From assembly GCA_900544245.1 (NCBI GenBank), contig UQUH01000022.1:1-23886 (forward strand): a DNA stretch of 23,886 nt. The letters run 5' to 3'. Both the position numbers and the translations under genes were made by a program. How positions within the stretch are numbered: position 1 is the stretch's first letter; the number at the start of each line of letters is the position of its first letter. The notes below the pieces were generated by a model. It was not told the DNA's origin. It worked only from the letters and a program-made list of their open reading frames with translations, and searched no databases. The stretch comes from an uncultured Coriobacteriaceae bacterium. GTDB lineage: Bacteria; Actinomycetota; Coriobacteriia; Coriobacteriales; QAMH01. This document shows, piece after piece, positions 1 through 6,965 of this stretch.

Positions 1-393
1 CGGCTCGAGCCACTCGTTCGAGCAACCCTCACCCGGTGCCTCGAAGGCGACGTGCGAAAACCAGCTGTCCTTCGCCGCACCATGCCAATGCTTGACGCCG
101 GCGGGAATGAACACGACATCTCCCGGATGCAACTCCCGGGCTTCCTCACCCCAGAACTGGCACCAGCCGCGACCGTCCGTGCACAGCAGGATCTGGCCTC
201 CGCCCTTGTCAGCGTGGTGGATATGCCAGTTGTTACGACAGCCCGGCTCGAAGGTGACATTAGCGAGGAAGATGGTCTTCTCGGGATCGGTCAGGGGGTT
301 TAAGAACGACTCGCCGATGAAGTATTGCGCGAACGCATCGTTGGGCTTCCCCAGGCCAAACAGGGGATTGGTCACCTTGCCTGCGTTAGTCAT
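1..393 (-). CDS. Cupin-domain protein (3' end cut by window edge)
   Basis: Reading leftward from ATG at 393, the protein begins MTNAGKVTNPLFGLGKPND and runs 131 codons to the window edge without a stop, so the C-terminus is missing. The core is a single-domain cupin: a first motif with NNWHIHH followed by GGGQILLCTDGRG, then a second motif ELHPGDVVFIPAGVKHWHG. The HxH pair, the downstream Q and the final His are the expected metal ligands. Small cupins of this type commonly sit beside carboxymuconolactone decarboxylase-like genes and may act on small carbonyl or peroxide substrates; the actual substrate is unknown. The start overlaps the end of the upstream gene by 8 nt and has a strong AAGGAGG ribosome site, so the two are co-transcribed and probably translationally coupled. 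Family call is confident, function is not. Confidence 0.9.
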   Translation of the reverse strand, partial: MTNAGKVTNPLFGLGKPNDAFAQYFIGESFLNPLTDPEKTIFLANVTFEPGCRNNWHIHHADKGGGQILLCTDGRGWCQFWGEEARELHPGDVVFIPAGVKHWHGAAKDSWFSHVAFEAPGEGCSNEWLEP

Positions 394-709
394 CGTAGAC
401 CTCCTTCGCCATGCGAAACGCCGCCCAGGCATTGGGCCAACCGGCGTAGAACGCAAGCTGCGTCAGAATTGCCGCCATCTCTTCCTTGGTCACGCCGTTT
501 GCCTTGGCACTGGCGAGATGGTACTGGAACGACGTGTCAACGAGCCCCTTACTCACGAGGCAAGTCACGGTGATGATGGAGCGTGTCTTGAGGTCGAGCT
601 CGTCCTCGCGCGCCCACACTTCCCCAAAGAGCACGTCATCGTTGAGCTGTGCGAACTGCGGGGCGAAATCGCCTAACTGGTCTCTTCCTGCCGTCTGCTT
701 CACTGCCAT
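386..709 (-). CDS. Carboxymuconolactone decarboxylase (AhpD-like) family protein
   Basis: A 107-residue protein from ATG at 709, preceded by AAGGAAG. An upstream in-frame ATG at 760 is less likely because it lies in the operator region and lacks a ribosome site. The all-helical CMD pattern is clear: LDLKTRSIITVTCLVSKG, then a helix with FQYHLASAKANGVTKEE and the closing LTQLAFYAGWPNAWAAF. The AhpD redox motif CxxC is absent, so it is closer to the gamma-carboxymuconolactone decarboxylase subgroup than to peroxidase partners. It is the first gene of a two-gene unit with the cupin and is divergent from a LysR regulator. These trios are common in anaerobic actinobacteria, where they are poorly characterised; a role in aromatic or lactone metabolism is only an inference. 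Confidence 0.9.
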   Translation of the reverse strand: MAVKQTAGRDQLGDFAPQFAQLNDDVLFGEVWAREDELDLKTRSIITVTCLVSKGLVDTSFQYHLASAKANGVTKEEMAAILTQLAFYAGWPNAWAAFRMAKEVYDD

Positions 710-749
710 GATGCTTCCTTTCAACTTCTCGGCTATTCCTGAGCATAAT

Positions 750-852
750 ATGCATAGCATGCAATAACGTGATAACGAATTCTATTTCATATCTCAATTG
801 TGGGCACGTGTAACCATGAAGTACAATTCCCATCATGCAAATTGCTATGCAT
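750..852. promoter_or_regulatory. Mirrored operator-like sites between CMD operon and lysR
   Basis: The decamer ATGCATAGCA occurs on the plus strand at 750-759 and on the minus strand at 852-843, giving inverted copies 83 bp apart. The left copy continues into a tight palindrome, TGCAT-AGC-ATGCA (751-763). The right copy is flanked by ATGCA (835-839) and TGCAT (848-852). One copy lies before each divergent gene, the arrangement expected if the LysR protein binds both ends and controls both transcripts. Binding itself is inferred. Confidence 0.6.
798..827 (+). promoter_or_regulatory. Candidate promoter of the LysR gene
   Basis: TTGTGG at 798-803 and TACAAT at 822-827 are separated by 18 bp. 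The right-hand operator-like site (834-852) lies just downstream, which would suit autorepression. Confidence 0.5.
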
Positions 853-871
853 AAAACGCAAGGTGACATTC

Positions 872-1714
872 ATGGATATCAATCAGCTCAGGCAACTCGA
901 GGCGCTCGCGCAGCACGGTACCATGTCGGCCGCCGCCAACGCATGCAACCTCTCGCAATCGGCCTTCAGTCGATCGATTCAGCGGCTCGAGTCAGAGCTC
1001 GGCGCCCAACTCTTCGACCGACAGAAGAACAGCGTCCACCTCAACGAAACGGGACGCGCGGCCGTCGCGCACGCCAGAAGCGTCCTGCGCGAGGTACAGT
1101 TGCTCCAGGACGCCGTCGATGAAGCGCAGCGCCGTGCTCGCACCCTGCGCGTCGGCACCTGCGCGCCCGCTCCCCTGTGGAACCTGACGGCGCGCATCGT
1201 CGAGCGATTTCCCTCCGACGTGTTCAACTCGGAAATGCTGGGCGAGGAGGAAATCGAGCGTCGCGTCCTGGATGGCAGCATCGACTTCGGCATATCGCAG
1301 AAGCCCTTCCTTCTACCCGTGATAGCGAACGCGCGGCTCATGACCGAGACGCTTTCCATCGCCGTGCCAGCCGACCATCCGCTCGCCGGACATTCGTACG
1401 TCACGTTCGGGGATATCGACGGCGTCGACTTTCTCCTGCTCGAAGACATTGGCATTTGGCATGATATGCACAAGCGCCTCATGCCGCATTCGCACTTCGT
1501 AATTCAGAAGGACCGCGAGGTCTTCACGCAACTCGCCGAAGCAGGGACGATGCCAGTCTTCGTGACCGACATCCCCATGCAACGGGGGCTGCTGCCCGAC
1601 CGTGTGCGCATCCCCATCGACCATCCCGCCGCCACCAAGACGTTCTACCTGCTCGTGCGCGAGGACGCCGCGCCGCGTGTGCGCGAGATATTCGACTGGA
1701 TCGCGCAAACGTGA
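872..1714 (+). CDS. LysR-family transcriptional regulator
   Basis: A 280-residue LysR-type regulator. ATG at 872 is chosen over the upstream in-frame ATG at 800 because AAGGTGA sits at the right distance and the protein then begins with the canonical MDINQLRQLEALAQHGTMSA. Residues 1-60 form the winged helix-turn-helix, with the family hallmark AANACNLSQSAFSRSIQRLE (about 21-40) and GAQLFDR. From about 90 onward is a periplasmic-binding-like effector domain (LRVGTCAPAPLW, DFGISQ, IAVPADHPLAGH). It is divergent from the CMD/cupin pair, with inverted operator-like sites between, so it very likely controls that pair. LysR proteins usually activate in response to a small metabolite of the pathway; the effector is unknown. 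The length is slightly short for the family (about 300). Confidence 0.95.
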   Translation: MDINQLRQLEALAQHGTMSAAANACNLSQSAFSRSIQRLESELGAQLFDRQKNSVHLNETGRAAVAHARSVLREVQLLQDAVDEAQRRARTLRVGTCAPAPLWNLTARIVERFPSDVFNSEMLGEEEIERRVLDGSIDFGISQKPFLLPVIANARLMTETLSIAVPADHPLAGHSYVTFGDIDGVDFLLLEDIGIWHDMHKRLMPHSHFVIQKDREVFTQLAEAGTMPVFVTDIPMQRGLLPDRVRIPIDHPAATKTFYLLVREDAAPRVREIFDWIAQT

Positions 1715-1751
1715 CGATATCCGGCAAGTCATCTTTCGTTTACGGAAGCCC

Positions 1752-1790
1752 TTACGCGCATATGCCTTGCTGGCTATAATCACGTCCATG
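1752..1790 (+). promoter_or_regulatory. Promoter giving an apparently leaderless rarD transcript
   Basis: A consensus TATAAT at 1775-1780 is preceded, 17 bp upstream, by TTACGC (1752-1757). Only seven bases separate the -10 box from the ATG at 1788, so transcription should begin at or next to the start codon. No ribosome site is visible before the ATG. Confidence 0.65.
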
Positions 1791-2756
1791 AATCACGACG
1801 TGGGCGACATCAGAAAGCGAACGCGACAGGGCATAGCGGCAGGCATCGGGTGCTATCTGCTTTGGGGCCTATTCCCCCTATACTGGAAGCTGCTCGACCA
1901 TGTCGACCCGCTCGAGGTCACGGCGCAGCGCGTCATCTGGTGCTTCGCGCTCACCGCCATCATCTGCCTCATCGCCCATTGGAACTTCACCTCGTTGCTC
2001 AAGGACAAGCGCGCGTTGTGCTACCTGATTCCCGCCGCCATCATCATCACGTCCAACTGGGGGACGTACATATTCGCCGTTCATATAGACCATATCGTAG
2101 AAGCATCGCTCGGTTACTACATCAACCCGCTCGTCTCCATCTTACTGGGTCTCGTCATATTCAAGGAGCGCCTTTCGCCCCTGCAATGGATTGCCGTCGC
2201 GCTCTGTTGCATCGGCATCCTGTACTTCACGATCAGTCACGGAAGCTTCCCGTGGCTGGCAATCTACCTCGCCGTGAGCTTTGGCGTCTATGGCGCCATC
2301 AAGAAGAAGGGCGGCTATCCGGCCGTCGAGGCCATTGCCGTGGAGAGCGCCGTCATGACACCCGTGGCCATCGTCTTTGCCATCGTGCTTGCGTTCGTGA
2401 CGGGAAGTCATGGGTTCCTCGGCGACGTGACGAGCGCTGCGGGATGGAGCACGACGGGGCTTCTCATCTTGGGCGGTGCGGTCACGGCCGTTCCGCTCAT
2501 CCTGTTCGCGACGGCGGCAAACTCCATCCCTCTGACCATCTTGGGCTTCATGCAGTACGTGAGCCCCACGATCGCGTTGCTATGCGGCGTGTTCGTCAAC
2601 GGCGAGGCCTTCACGTTTGCCCACGGCATCTGCTTCGCGTGCATCTGGTGCGGGCTCGCGCTCGTCGCCATCGACATGATCCGGGCAGCACGCAAGACGC
2701 CGGAAGGCGAGCTCACGCCCCTGGAAGCCGAGGAAGCGGCCGAAATCGTGGAGTAG
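1788..2756 (+). CDS. rarD: RarD-like EamA-family transporter
   Basis: A 322-residue integral membrane protein of the drug/metabolite transporter superfamily. After a short cytoplasmic N-terminus (MNHDVGDIRKRTRQG) it shows the RarD signature GCYLLWGLFPLYWKLLDHVDPLE and then about ten hydrophobic segments, including ITSNWGTYIFAV, LGYYINPLVSILLG and FMQYVSPTIALLCGV. The C-terminus is charged and cytoplasmic. RarD proteins are named for chloramphenicol sensitivity, but their natural substrate is uncertain. The start at 1788 is fixed by the family N-terminus and by the -10 box only seven bases upstream. It is a single gene, convergent with the arginine-rich membrane protein. Confidence 0.93.
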   Translation: MNHDVGDIRKRTRQGIAAGIGCYLLWGLFPLYWKLLDHVDPLEVTAQRVIWCFALTAIICLIAHWNFTSLLKDKRALCYLIPAAIIITSNWGTYIFAVHIDHIVEASLGYYINPLVSILLGLVIFKERLSPLQWIAVALCCIGILYFTISHGSFPWLAIYLAVSFGVYGAIKKKGGYPAVEAIAVESAVMTPVAIVFAIVLAFVTGSHGFLGDVTSAAGWSTTGLLILGGAVTAVPLILFATAANSIPLTILGFMQYVSPTIALLCGVFVNGEAFTFAHGICFACIWCGLALVAIDMIRAARKTPEGELTPLEAEEAAEIVE

Positions 2757-2765
2757 ACGATGAGA

Positions 2766-2779
2766 GGTTTGGGGAAACC
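2766..2779. terminator. Weak hairpin between convergent genes
   Basis: GGTTT-GGGG-AAACC forms a five-base-pair stem in the 23-bp gap between two convergent stop codons. A pyrimidine-rich stretch follows on the plus strand. It could end rarD transcription but is short. Confidence 0.3.
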
Positions 2780-3547
2780 CTACTTCTTTCCGGAGTTGTC
2801 ATATCGCTCGATGAGACCCTGCATGGAGTCTATCTGAGCCTGAAGATCCTCATTGGAGGTCTGGAGCTCGGTGAGTTGCGACTGTTGCTGATCGATGGCC
2901 GCCTTCGCGACCCCGTATTCGCTGGCCGTACCGCCGAAGAGAACGAAGCGAACGATGATGACGACAGCCAGAACGACGGCAATGACGGCGGCCGCGAGGA
3001 GGGCTCGTGGATCGACCGGTTTGACACGCCGGGCCTTGGCGTAGTTCTGCTGACTCACGGAAGCGCCCCGCTGCTGGCCAGGCTGGCTGACGTAGCGATC
3101 CCTGCTGTACTGGTTGACCTGGGCGACGTTGCGCTGACCTGCACGCGAACCCGCATGGGCATCGCGCGCTTGCCTGCTTCGCGTGTCACGCTGCCGGCCA
3201 CCACGCTCGTCGCGACGATCATATGCAACGTCACGCATGCCGTCGCGTTGCCTTGAACGCGCTGGCGCCCTCTGGGCATCACGAGCGGAATCGCACCTGC
3301 CATCCTGCCCCGGGCGTCGGCGTGCCTGCTGTGCATCGTCACGCCGCTTCCGATCTGTACGGGATTGCGAGCGCGCAGTGCGACCTTCGTTCCTATTGTC
3401 CGAAGCGTGGCGGGCATAGCGCTCGGATGAACGCGAATAACGGCTTGCCCCGCTTCCCGCACGACGCTCGCCATATTCGGGCGCATCACGGCGAGGACGC
3501 CTGCCGCGCCCGTACCCATCGTCATATTGTCCGCGCGAGTAGGTCAT
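2780..3547 (-). CDS. Arginine-rich single-pass membrane protein with C-terminal coiled coil
   Basis: A 255-residue protein of no family I recognise. Residues 1-175 are low-complexity and probably disordered: 44 are Arg against two Lys, mixed with Gln, Ser, Asp and Gly. One strong transmembrane segment follows at about 182-204 (LLAAAVIAVVLAVVIIVRFV), then an extracytoplasmic heptad-like helix at about 214-248 rich in Gln and Leu. The architecture (basic cytoplasmic tail, one span, coiled coil outside) recalls FtsL/DivIC-type septum proteins, but the signature is too weak to claim that. Its ATG overlaps the stop of the upstream deacetylase as ATGA, so the two are translationally coupled and probably act together at the cell envelope. 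The basic tail could bind nucleic acid or acidic lipids; this is inference. Confidence 0.85.
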   Translation of the reverse strand: MTYSRGQYDDGYGRGRRPRRDAPEYGERRAGSGASRYSRSSERYARHASDNRNEGRTARSQSRTDRKRRDDAQQARRRPGQDGRCDSARDAQRAPARSRQRDGMRDVAYDRRDERGGRQRDTRSRQARDAHAGSRAGQRNVAQVNQYSRDRYVSQPGQQRGASVSQQNYAKARRVKPVDPRALLAAAVIAVVLAVVIIVRFVLFGGTASEYGVAKAAIDQQQSQLTELQTSNEDLQAQIDSMQGLIERYDNSGKK

Positions 3548-4479
3548 TCGGTAATCACCACCTGGTAGAAGCCAGGGGAATCGTAGTCAAGCGTCCTGAA
3601 CTCGTACCCGAGTGCGCGCAAGCCGTCGATAATCTCGGGCAGGGCCTCAGTCGTCGTGTTTTTTCCCGGGTTGTCGTGCATGAGCACGCAGATGGGAGAA
3701 TCCGTCTTCGCGAAGAACTCCGCCTCGCTCAAGACGTTGCTCACGATCTTGTCCTTGGGCGTCGAGCCGTTCACGAACTGCGAGGGCTCGCTATCACCGG
3801 CAAGGACGTTCCAGTCGAAGTACTGGTAGCCACGCTCGAGCATGGCGCGGGGAAGCGCCTTGCCAATCTCGGGATTGTAATAGCCAATGGTGAGGCTACC
3901 GCCCGCAAAGCGCGTGATCTTGATCTCGTGCCCAACGGCCGCTTCGAGTTTGGCCTTGGCCTTGTCGAAGTCACTCGTGAAGTAATTGTCGACGCTGCCC
4001 TTGTAGTAGCTGTACGAGTCATCCTGATCCCAGTCGTGTATGCCGACGACCGACCCCTGTGCTTCGATATCCTTGCACAAGTCAAGGTTGAGATAGGTGT
4101 ACAGCTCGTCGTTTGCCAGGCAAAACCACGTGGCGACGGCGCCTTTCTGCTTGAGAATCTCGAGGTTCTTGGGCGTGAGAGCATCACACGGACCATCATC
4201 GAAGGTGAGATACGCCACCTTTCCGGATTTATCGCCAAAGAGCGAGAGCCGGCCCTGGGCATTGCGCCAGGCGACATACGTGTCCTTCACTTGCTGCTGC
4301 AGCGTGTCGTTTTGTTCGGTAGCGACAGCGACATCGGCCCGGACCTGCTCGAGCTCGTCCCCTGACTTGGCGTAGCTCGTCTCGACATGCGAAATGTAAA
4401 ACTGCTGGGCAATGACGCCGACGAAGAGAACGACACAGACGATGATGAGTATGCGGAATATGTTATTGCGTGTTTGCAT
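3544..4479 (-). CDS. Membrane-anchored polysaccharide deacetylase-family protein with altered metal site
   Basis: A 311-residue carbohydrate esterase 4 (NodB-like) protein. Residues 8-28 are a signal anchor and 35-75 a coiled-coil stalk, putting the domain outside the cell. Motif 1 is intact (YLTFDDGP, D94/D95). Motif 2, normally HSxxH, reads HDWDQ (H148...Q152), so one of the two metal-binding His is Gln. Later motifs remain recognisable: RFAGGS (190-195), DWN (222-224) and LMHDN (266-270). CE4 enzymes remove N-acetyl groups from peptidoglycan or other glycans using a D-H-H-bound metal. Here activity may be weakened, use another metal geometry, or be lost. The ATG at 4479 is preceded by a -10 box six bases away, so the message appears leaderless. 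The arginine-rich membrane protein is coupled downstream. Confidence 0.92.
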   Translation of the reverse strand: MQTRNNIFRILIIVCVVLFVGVIAQQFYISHVETSYAKSGDELEQVRADVAVATEQNDTLQQQVKDTYVAWRNAQGRLSLFGDKSGKVAYLTFDDGPCDALTPKNLEILKQKGAVATWFCLANDELYTYLNLDLCKDIEAQGSVVGIHDWDQDDSYSYYKGSVDNYFTSDFDKAKAKLEAAVGHEIKITRFAGGSLTIGYYNPEIGKALPRAMLERGYQYFDWNVLAGDSEPSQFVNGSTPKDKIVSNVLSEAEFFAKTDSPICVLMHDNPGKNTTTEALPEIIDGLRALGYEFRTLDYDSPGFYQVVITE

Positions 4480-4485
4480 GGGGGT

Positions 4486-4494
4486 ATTATCGCA
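4486..4494 (-). promoter_or_regulatory. Extended -10 promoter, leaderless deacetylase transcript
   Basis: On the minus strand, TGC immediately precedes GATAAT (4491-4486), an extended -10 element. Only six bases separate it from the ATG at 4479, so transcription should start at the initiation codon. No ribosome site is present. Confidence 0.55.
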
Positions 4495-4536
4495 TAAAGC
4501 AGCGGCAATGCCCCTTCCCGCTCGCGGGAAATGCGC

Positions 4537-4567
4537 TATAATCCTTACCCGCGCGCCGTTGCGCGCG
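4537..4567 (+). promoter_or_regulatory. tRNA-Ala promoter and 5' precursor hairpin
   Basis: TATAAT at 4537-4542 predicts a start near 4549. The pre-tRNA leader would then begin with a seven-base-pair GC-only hairpin (CGCGCGC-CGTT-GCGCGCG, 4550-4567) ending eight bases before the mature 5' end. No convincing -35 box is visible. Confidence 0.6.
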
Positions 4568-4575
4568 TATCTAGT

Positions 4576-4651
4576 GGGGATGTAGCTCAGCTGGGAGAGC
4601 ATCACGTTCGCAACGTGGGGGCCGAGGGTTCGAATCCCTTCATCTCCACCA
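4576..4651 (+). tRNA. tRNA-Ala, anticodon CGC
   Basis: A complete cloverleaf of 76 nt with encoded CCA. The acceptor stem is GGGGATG with CATCTCC, the D arm GCTC/GAGC, the anticodon loop TTCGCAA giving anticodon CGC, and the T arm has TTCGAAT. The variable loop is five bases. It reads GCG alanine codons. It stands alone between divergent and convergent protein genes with its own promoter and terminator. Confidence 0.97.
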
Positions 4652-4664
4652 CTTTGAGACATCT

Positions 4665-4694
4665 GGGGCCTTGCCAATCGGCAGGGCCCCTTTG
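4665..4694 (+). terminator. Terminator after tRNA-Ala
   Basis: An 11-bp stem (GGGGCCTTGCC with GGCAGGGCCCC, one G-U pair) around the loop AATC is followed by TTTGCTTT. It lies between the tRNA and the convergent end of the DUF262 operon. Confidence 0.75.
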
Positions 4695-4709
4695 CTTTGC
4701 GAATGAGAA

Positions 4710-5738
4710 TCAGTCGCCGAAGAGCTTGCTCTGGGAGATGAGCCCCTGGGGCTTCTCCACGGCCCAGTCCAGATGCTTCTTTGCCTCCGGGGAACCGGGA
4801 GCGGCGGCAAAGGCGAGGCAATCCTCGTTGATCGACCCGAGCAATTCCTCAAGCGATATCGAATCGTGTCCTCCAAGATAGGCTTTGAACGCCTGATAGA
4901 GCTCGCTTCGCTTGGATGCGTGCATGCTCGGGGCATGCTTCTCGGCCCAGGCATGGAGTGCCGCGTCAAGATACACGTCCTGCTCTGCGCCAAATTGGTG
5001 AAACGCCTCGTCAATGGGTGCCCAGTACATGTCGAACAGCCTTCTTTGCTCGATCGCGCCGTACTTCGCCATGATGACGTTGCGGAGCAGGTCAATTGTC
5101 GAGAGCGGCCGTCCCTTCGCATTGAGGCTCTCGAACACTTGCTGCGGCGCGTCGTCTTCTTCGAGCTCGACCGCGACCACATGCAACCTGCCGAGTCCCC
5201 TCGTGATGGCATCGACGTCGATGGATGGGTCCTCGACTTTTCCCCTGAAGAACTTATATCCTTCGATGAGGAGCTGGGACAGGTCATCCTCCTCAGGAGC
5301 TGGAACGCCATCGACGAGGTGTGCCATGGTTGGAGCATCGGCGTCCGAGAGCACGAGCTTGGGCGTATCGGTAGCGCAATGCAGATACGTCTCGTCGATC
5401 TGGTTTGCCCGGGCCGTATCGCCCGCATCGCGCATCGCATTCCTGAGCGCCACAAGCATGAGCGTAATCGTGGTGAGTCTCTGCTGGCCATCAACCAGAT
5501 CAACCTTCGTGTAACCAGATAGGGCACCAGAGTTGTCATGGCCTTCGCTGCTCTCGGGACGATAGATGAATGTGCCCGTAAAATGTCCGTCCGTACCGGA
5601 ACCTGCCTTCATCATGTCATTCCACAGCTGCTCGCACTGCATCCGATCCCATGAGTAGACGCGTTGGAATACGGGTATGAGATATTGCGTATCCGGCTTT
5701 CCGAGTATCTCCGAAATCGATTTAAGCGAAGCAATCAT
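4710..5738 (-). CDS. DUF262 (GmrS/ParB-like nuclease fold) protein, distal copy
   Basis: A 342-residue protein with the DUF262 signature: YLIPVFQRVYSWDRMQCEQLW (about 19-39), the nucleotide-contacting motif VDGQQRLTT (82-90), and FESLNAKGRPLS in the second half. DUF262 is the N-terminal half of GmrSD-type modification-dependent restriction enzymes, where it binds and hydrolyses NTP. The DUF1524 HNH half that normally completes them (HxxP-type motif) is not present here or in the next gene. The ATG at 5738 has an AGGAG site. It lies 27 bp downstream of a second DUF262 gene with the same architecture, so the pair is one operon and probably a duplicated, diverged heteromer. A role in phage defence is plausible but inferred from the family. 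Confidence 0.9.
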   Translation of the reverse strand: MIASLKSISEILGKPDTQYLIPVFQRVYSWDRMQCEQLWNDMMKAGSGTDGHFTGTFIYRPESSEGHDNSGALSGYTKVDLVDGQQRLTTITLMLVALRNAMRDAGDTARANQIDETYLHCATDTPKLVLSDADAPTMAHLVDGVPAPEEDDLSQLLIEGYKFFRGKVEDPSIDVDAITRGLGRLHVVAVELEEDDAPQQVFESLNAKGRPLSTIDLLRNVIMAKYGAIEQRRLFDMYWAPIDEAFHQFGAEQDVYLDAALHAWAEKHAPSMHASKRSELYQAFKAYLGGHDSISLEELLGSINEDCLAFAAAPGSPEAKKHLDWAVEKPQGLISQSKLFGD

Positions 5739-5765
5739 GTCGCATCTCCTAACGAATCAACGGCG

Positions 5766-6851
5766 CTACCAACGGGAATCCGCATTGCGCAACTTCTCGC
5801 GGAATTGCCGCGCGTACTCTTCGTTATCGGCCTTCTTGAGCTTGTACCCTGACGTGAGCGCGGGTGCCCCCAACTTTGCCCAGTCGGAGCCAGACCTGTA
5901 CTTCTTGACACCGTGGTAGCGATAGTTTTCCGCCCACATCAGGCAAAAGCCGCGAAGCTCGCGCAGAATGGGCTCCTTTTCACCCCGGTAAACGTCCTCG
6001 ACGTATCTTTTGAACGAAGCATATGTCTGCTCTGCGCTTTGAATGCGAGCGCCCTTGAGACGAATGGCAAGCCAGCTCTTGATTCCTGTGTTGAGCTTGA
6101 GGGAGCCGGGATCGGGCGCAAACATCTCCTGGCTCACCTTCCAGTATTCCTCGAACAGCCGCGTTTGCTCGTCATGACTTTCCGTCAGCAGGAGATAGTT
6201 GCGCACCATATCCGCCACGTTGAGCGGCATGCCCTTGGAATTCACGCTCTCGAAGATGGGTTGCGCATCGCGAAAGTCGTCCACCTCGACGAAAATGGTC
6301 GTGAGGCGGCGAAGACCTTCGAGCAACTGCTCGTAATCGAAATCATCCTCTGCCATCTTTTTCTGGAAGAACGAGAGGTTCCTCGTAATGGACGACATGG
6401 GATTGCCGTCTCCTCCCCTGATCACGGCATCATAGGAGCCCGCATCATGATGCGAGGGCAGGAGCTTGGTAATCGGATCGCTCCCATCGGTATCACTCAT
6501 GACGAGATAGCGCGATATGAGCGTTGCGGCATCGGATGTATCGGCGGAGCAAGACCGGGAATGGGATTCCAGGTATCTTGCCAGGGCAAGGATGACGAGA
6601 GACACGCTTGTCAGGCGTTGCTGGCCGTCGATGATTTCGATATGGTCGGGTATTTTCCCATCTCGTGCCACATTGTAGAGAACGGTGCCCAGAAAGTGAT
6701 TGCGCTTGCCACGAGCCGCTCGCAATATGTCCAACCAGAGCTCTTCGCATTGCGTCTCGTTCCACGAATAGAGGCGCTGGTAGGCTGGTATGACAAAGCG
6801 CATATCGCCCTTATCCATAAACTCCAGCATGTTCTTCTGCACTACCTTCAC
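5766..6851 (-). CDS. DUF262 (GmrS/ParB-like nuclease fold) protein, proximal copy
   Basis: A 361-residue protein starting at GTG (6851) behind GAGGTG. It shows FVIPAYQRLYSWNETQCEELW (about 19-39), IDGQQRLTS (74-82) and FESVNSKGMPLNVADMVRNY. The N-terminal third is clearly homologous to the protein encoded just downstream (both have IP..QR.YSW..QCE.LW), while the C-terminal halves differ strongly. No DUF1524/HNH domain follows. It is the first gene of the two-gene DUF262 unit and is divergent from a TetR-type regulator whose palindromic operator lies 70 bp upstream, so the regulator may control it. DUF262-only proteins occur in anti-phage islands, but the biochemical role of such pairs is not established. 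Confidence 0.9.
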   Translation of the reverse strand: MKVVQKNMLEFMDKGDMRFVIPAYQRLYSWNETQCEELWLDILRAARGKRNHFLGTVLYNVARDGKIPDHIEIIDGQQRLTSVSLVILALARYLESHSRSCSADTSDAATLISRYLVMSDTDGSDPITKLLPSHHDAGSYDAVIRGGDGNPMSSITRNLSFFQKKMAEDDFDYEQLLEGLRRLTTIFVEVDDFRDAQPIFESVNSKGMPLNVADMVRNYLLLTESHDEQTRLFEEYWKVSQEMFAPDPGSLKLNTGIKSWLAIRLKGARIQSAEQTYASFKRYVEDVYRGEKEPILRELRGFCLMWAENYRYHGVKKYRSGSDWAKLGAPALTSGYKLKKADNEEYARQFREKLRNADSRW

Positions 6852-6913
6852 GGGGGCACCTCGCTCTCTGATACTCCGTTGTATCCATTTTGGAAGATAA
6901 GAGCTCCCCTTGC

Positions 6914-6943
6914 TTTACAATATCGTACAAGTTGTACGATAAC
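6914..6943 (+). promoter_or_regulatory. TetR-gene promoter with perfect 21-bp palindromic operator
   Basis: Positions 6921-6941 form a perfect palindrome: arms TATCGTACAA and TTGTACGATA around a single G. It fills the spacer between TTTACA (6914-6919) and GATAAC (6938-6943), 18 bp apart, so a bound repressor would block RNA polymerase. The symmetry fits a TetR-family dimer. The same site lies upstream of the divergent DUF262 operon. Confidence 0.75.
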
Positions 6944-6965
6944 TTCAGGAAATCGGAGAAGGACC

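Noticed and set aside
6921..6941. Phage or element attachment site at the palindrome near the DUF262 genes
   Set aside because: There is no second copy, integrase or tRNA-end duplication in the window; placement between -35 and -10 boxes fits an operator better.
5913..6965. Upstream extension of the TetR gene frame by about 350 codons
   Set aside because: The extension is antisense to the DUF262 gene and crosses the TetR promoter and operator; the GTG at 6966 with a good ribosome site is the real start.
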